Assembly: GCA_021822115.1 (NCBI GenBank)
Contig: JAJZSA010000093.1
Coordinates: forward strand, 1-7,599
Length of the DNA stretch: 7,599 nt
Direction of reading: 5' to 3'
DNA from: Pseudomonadota bacterium
GTDB taxonomy: Bacteria; Pseudomonadota; Gammaproteobacteria; Burkholderiales; Gallionellaceae
This document shows positions 6,336 through 7,599 of this stretch, one piece after another; position 1 is the stretch's first letter, and the number at the start of each line of letters is the position of its first letter. The notes under the pieces were generated by a model. It did no database searches. It saw only the letters and a program-made list of their open reading frames with translations, and was not told the DNA's origin. The translations under genes and the position numbers were made by a program.

Positions 6336-7089
6336 GCAGGAATCTCTTCAGGTGTTCTGTAAACATTGCCGGGTGCGACAGGAACGGCGCATGCGCGGCG
6401 CCGAGGATCTCGGCCACCTGCGCTTGCGGCATCACCTGCGCCAAGTAATACGACGCCTCCGGCGGCGTCAATTTGTCGCGCTCGCCGGCTATCAGCAGCG
6501 TGGGTTGCGCGATGGTCGCGGCCTGCGCGCGCAGATCGGCATCGCGCAGGATCTCCAGACCGCCGCGCAGCGCTGCCAAATCTGGCTCGCCACGGCTGAA
6601 CAACTGCTCGCGCATGCGGGTCAGCAGTTCGCGCTCATGCTCGCTGCCGCGCACCTGCAACGCCAGGAAGCGCCGCAACGTCGCGGCATGGTTCTGCTCT
6701 AGTTCGGCTGCGAACTGTTGCAAGATCGCGCTGCCCATGCCGAACAGCCAATCCTCGCGCTCGGTGAAACAGGGCGTACTGGCGACCAGCACCAGCTTGC
6801 TTATCTGCTGCGGCGCACGCAGCGCCCAATGCTGCGCCAGGATGCCGCCCAACGACCAGCCCAGCAGCATGACCGGCTGGGAGAACTGCGCCGCCAACCG
6901 GTCCACCACCGCATCCAGCGTGAATGGGGTGGCGCTGCTCGCCCCATGGCCAGGCAGATCCACGTTGTACACCTCGAACTCCTGCGCCAGTTGTGCAGCC
7001 AGTTCGCGCCAGATACCGCCATGCATGCCCCAGCCGTGCAGCATGACCAGCGGCTGCCCGCTACCGCTCACTTCAACATGCAAGCTCAT
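6328..7089 (-). CDS. bioH: Pimeloyl-ACP methyl ester carboxylesterase BioH
   Basis: BioH removes the methyl group added by BioC once the chain has reached pimeloyl-ACP, stopping further elongation and releasing the substrate for BioF. The 253-residue protein is a single alpha/beta hydrolase of normal length. The oxyanion-hole region is LHGWGMHGGIW at 17-27, and VDLPGHG is at 43-49. Nucleophile S79 lies in GWSLGG, acid D205 in AGERDKLTP, and H233 in GAAHAPFLSHP. These match the S82/D207/H235 triad of the E. coli enzyme within a few positions. Clustering with bioF and bioC makes BioH much more likely than another esterase. The ATG is preceded by GGAG at six bases and lies 17 bases inside bioF. 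The stop overlaps the bioC start by eight bases. Confidence 0.95.
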   Translation of the reverse strand: MSLHVEVSGSGQPLVMLHGWGMHGGIWRELAAQLAQEFEVYNVDLPGHGASSATPFTLDAVVDRLAAQFSQPVMLLGWSLGGILAQHWALRAPQQISKLVLVASTPCFTEREDWLFGMGSAILQQFAAELEQNHAATLRRFLALQVRGSEHERELLTRMREQLFSRGEPDLAALRGGLEILRDADLRAQAATIAQPTLLIAGERDKLTPPEASYYLAQVMPQAQVAEILGAAHAPFLSHPAMFTEHLKRFLHE

Positions 7090-7599
7090 GCAAGGCTCCG
7101 ATCAGGCGATCCACATCCGCGGCTTGATGCGCGGCGGACAAGGTGATGCGCAAGCGCGCGGTGCCCTGCGGCACGGTGGGCGGCCGGATGGCGGCGACCC
7201 AGATGCCGCGCGCGCGCAACCCTGCGCTGAGTTGCAATGCCGCCTCATTGTCGCCCACCAGCAAGGGCTGGATGGCGGTCTGCGAGGGCATCAACGACCA
7301 GGGCAGATCGCTCAGACCGTGGCGCAGACGTTCGATCAAGCCATGCAGATGCGTGCGCAAGCCGTCGCCTTGTTCGATGAGCGACAGGCTCTGCAGCAAG
7401 GCCACTGCCAGCGCCGGCGGCGAAGCCGTGGTGTAGACATAGCTGCGCGCCTGGTTGACGAGGGTGTCGATGACGACCTGTTCCGCCGCGACGAAGGCGC
7501 CGGACACGCCAGCCGCCTTGCCCAGCGTGCCCATCAGGATGACGCGCGGCGCAGCCAGCCCGAAATACGCCAGGCTGCCGCGCCCCTGCGCGCCCAGCA
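7073..7599 (-). CDS. bioF: 8-amino-7-oxononanoate synthase BioF, C-terminal part (cut by window end)
   Basis: BioF is a cytosolic pyridoxal-phosphate enzyme that condenses pimeloyl-ACP (or -CoA) with L-alanine, with loss of CO2, to 8-amino-7-oxononanoate. About 174 C-terminal residues are visible; family members have about 385, so roughly the first 210 lie beyond 7599. The visible part opens with LGAQGRGSLAYFG, corresponding to the GVxGxxGRG segment after the cofactor-binding aspartate. MGTLGKAAGVSGAFV follows, with the Schiff-base lysine encoded at 7517-7519 (K236 in E. coli BioF). SYVYTTASPPALA, also family-typical, comes next, and the C-terminal small domain ends in LIGALHELAC. The reading frame continues open to the window edge, so an ATG at 7534 is internal and not the start. 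The stop lies 17 bases inside bioH. Related alpha-oxoamine synthases (Kbl, HemA) are less likely because of the bio neighbours. Confidence 0.95.
   Translation of the reverse strand, partial: LGAQGRGSLAYFGLAAPRVILMGTLGKAAGVSGAFVAAEQVVIDTLVNQARSYVYTTASPPALAVALLQSLSLIEQGDGLRTHLHGLIERLRHGLSDLPWSLMPSQTAIQPLLVGDNEAALQLSAGLRARGIWVAAIRPPTVPQGTARLRITLSAAHQAADVDRLIGALHELAC
7096..7099 (-). promoter_or_regulatory. Shine-Dalgarno site of bioH inside bioF
   Basis: GGAG on the minus strand lies six bases ahead of the bioH ATG at 7089, inside the last codons of bioF. It supports that start over any other nearby. Confidence 0.65.

Noticed and set aside
1..7599. Mobile element, phage, CRISPR, toxin-antitoxin or defence genes
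   Set aside because: All nine genes belong to recognisable housekeeping or signalling families with similar composition. I see no repeats, tRNA, integrase or transposase on either strand.

Overview
The window is a GC-rich, almost fully coding stretch of a proteobacterial chromosome. Every gene I can support lies on the minus strand, so transcription runs from high to low coordinates. The protein sequences (BioC, BioH and BioF types, an FtsK with a short linker, a kinase with an HDLRQPL H-box paired with a NarL-type regulator) suggest a betaproteobacterium, perhaps in or near the Nitrosomonadales/Gallionellaceae. The family-level placement is only a guess.

Layout in order of transcription. 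(1) Biotin synthesis, 7599-4789: the C-terminal part of bioF, cut by the window edge, then complete bioH, bioC and bioD. BioC and BioH make the pimeloyl moiety by the methyl-ester disguise route, BioF condenses it with alanine, and BioD closes the ureido ring to dethiobiotin. bioA and bioB are not in view. (2) A probable copper/thiol pair, 4796-3515: a DsbD/UreH-like membrane protein (TauE/SafE-annotated type) with an HCxGMCG motif, and a SCO1/SenC lipoprotein with the CxxxCP copper site. (3) A two-component system, 3518-945: a six-helix membrane hybrid histidine kinase with a C-terminal receiver, and a NarL/LuxR-type response regulator. (4) The first 315 residues of the DNA translocase FtsK, 945-1, cut by the window start.

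The nine genes are packed like one transcription unit. Seven of the eight junctions overlap (17, 8, 4, 8, 14, 4 and 1 bases from bioF to ftsK). The only gap is 57 bases between the kinase and the regulator, and it carries a near-perfect Shine-Dalgarno sequence. I see no convincing promoter or terminator, no RNA gene, repeat array, mobile element or CRISPR. No non-coding stretch exceeds 57 bases.

The most interesting point is the coupling of a SCO/SenC protein to a histidine kinase (ATGA overlap) and then to a response regulator. It recalls the regB-senC-regA (prrB-prrC-prrA) redox-signalling locus of Rhodobacter, but the kinase and regulator belong to different families. I infer a possible copper- or redox-responsive signalling module, with the DsbD-like protein as a further partner. 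That is a hypothesis from gene order and motifs, not something the sequence proves.
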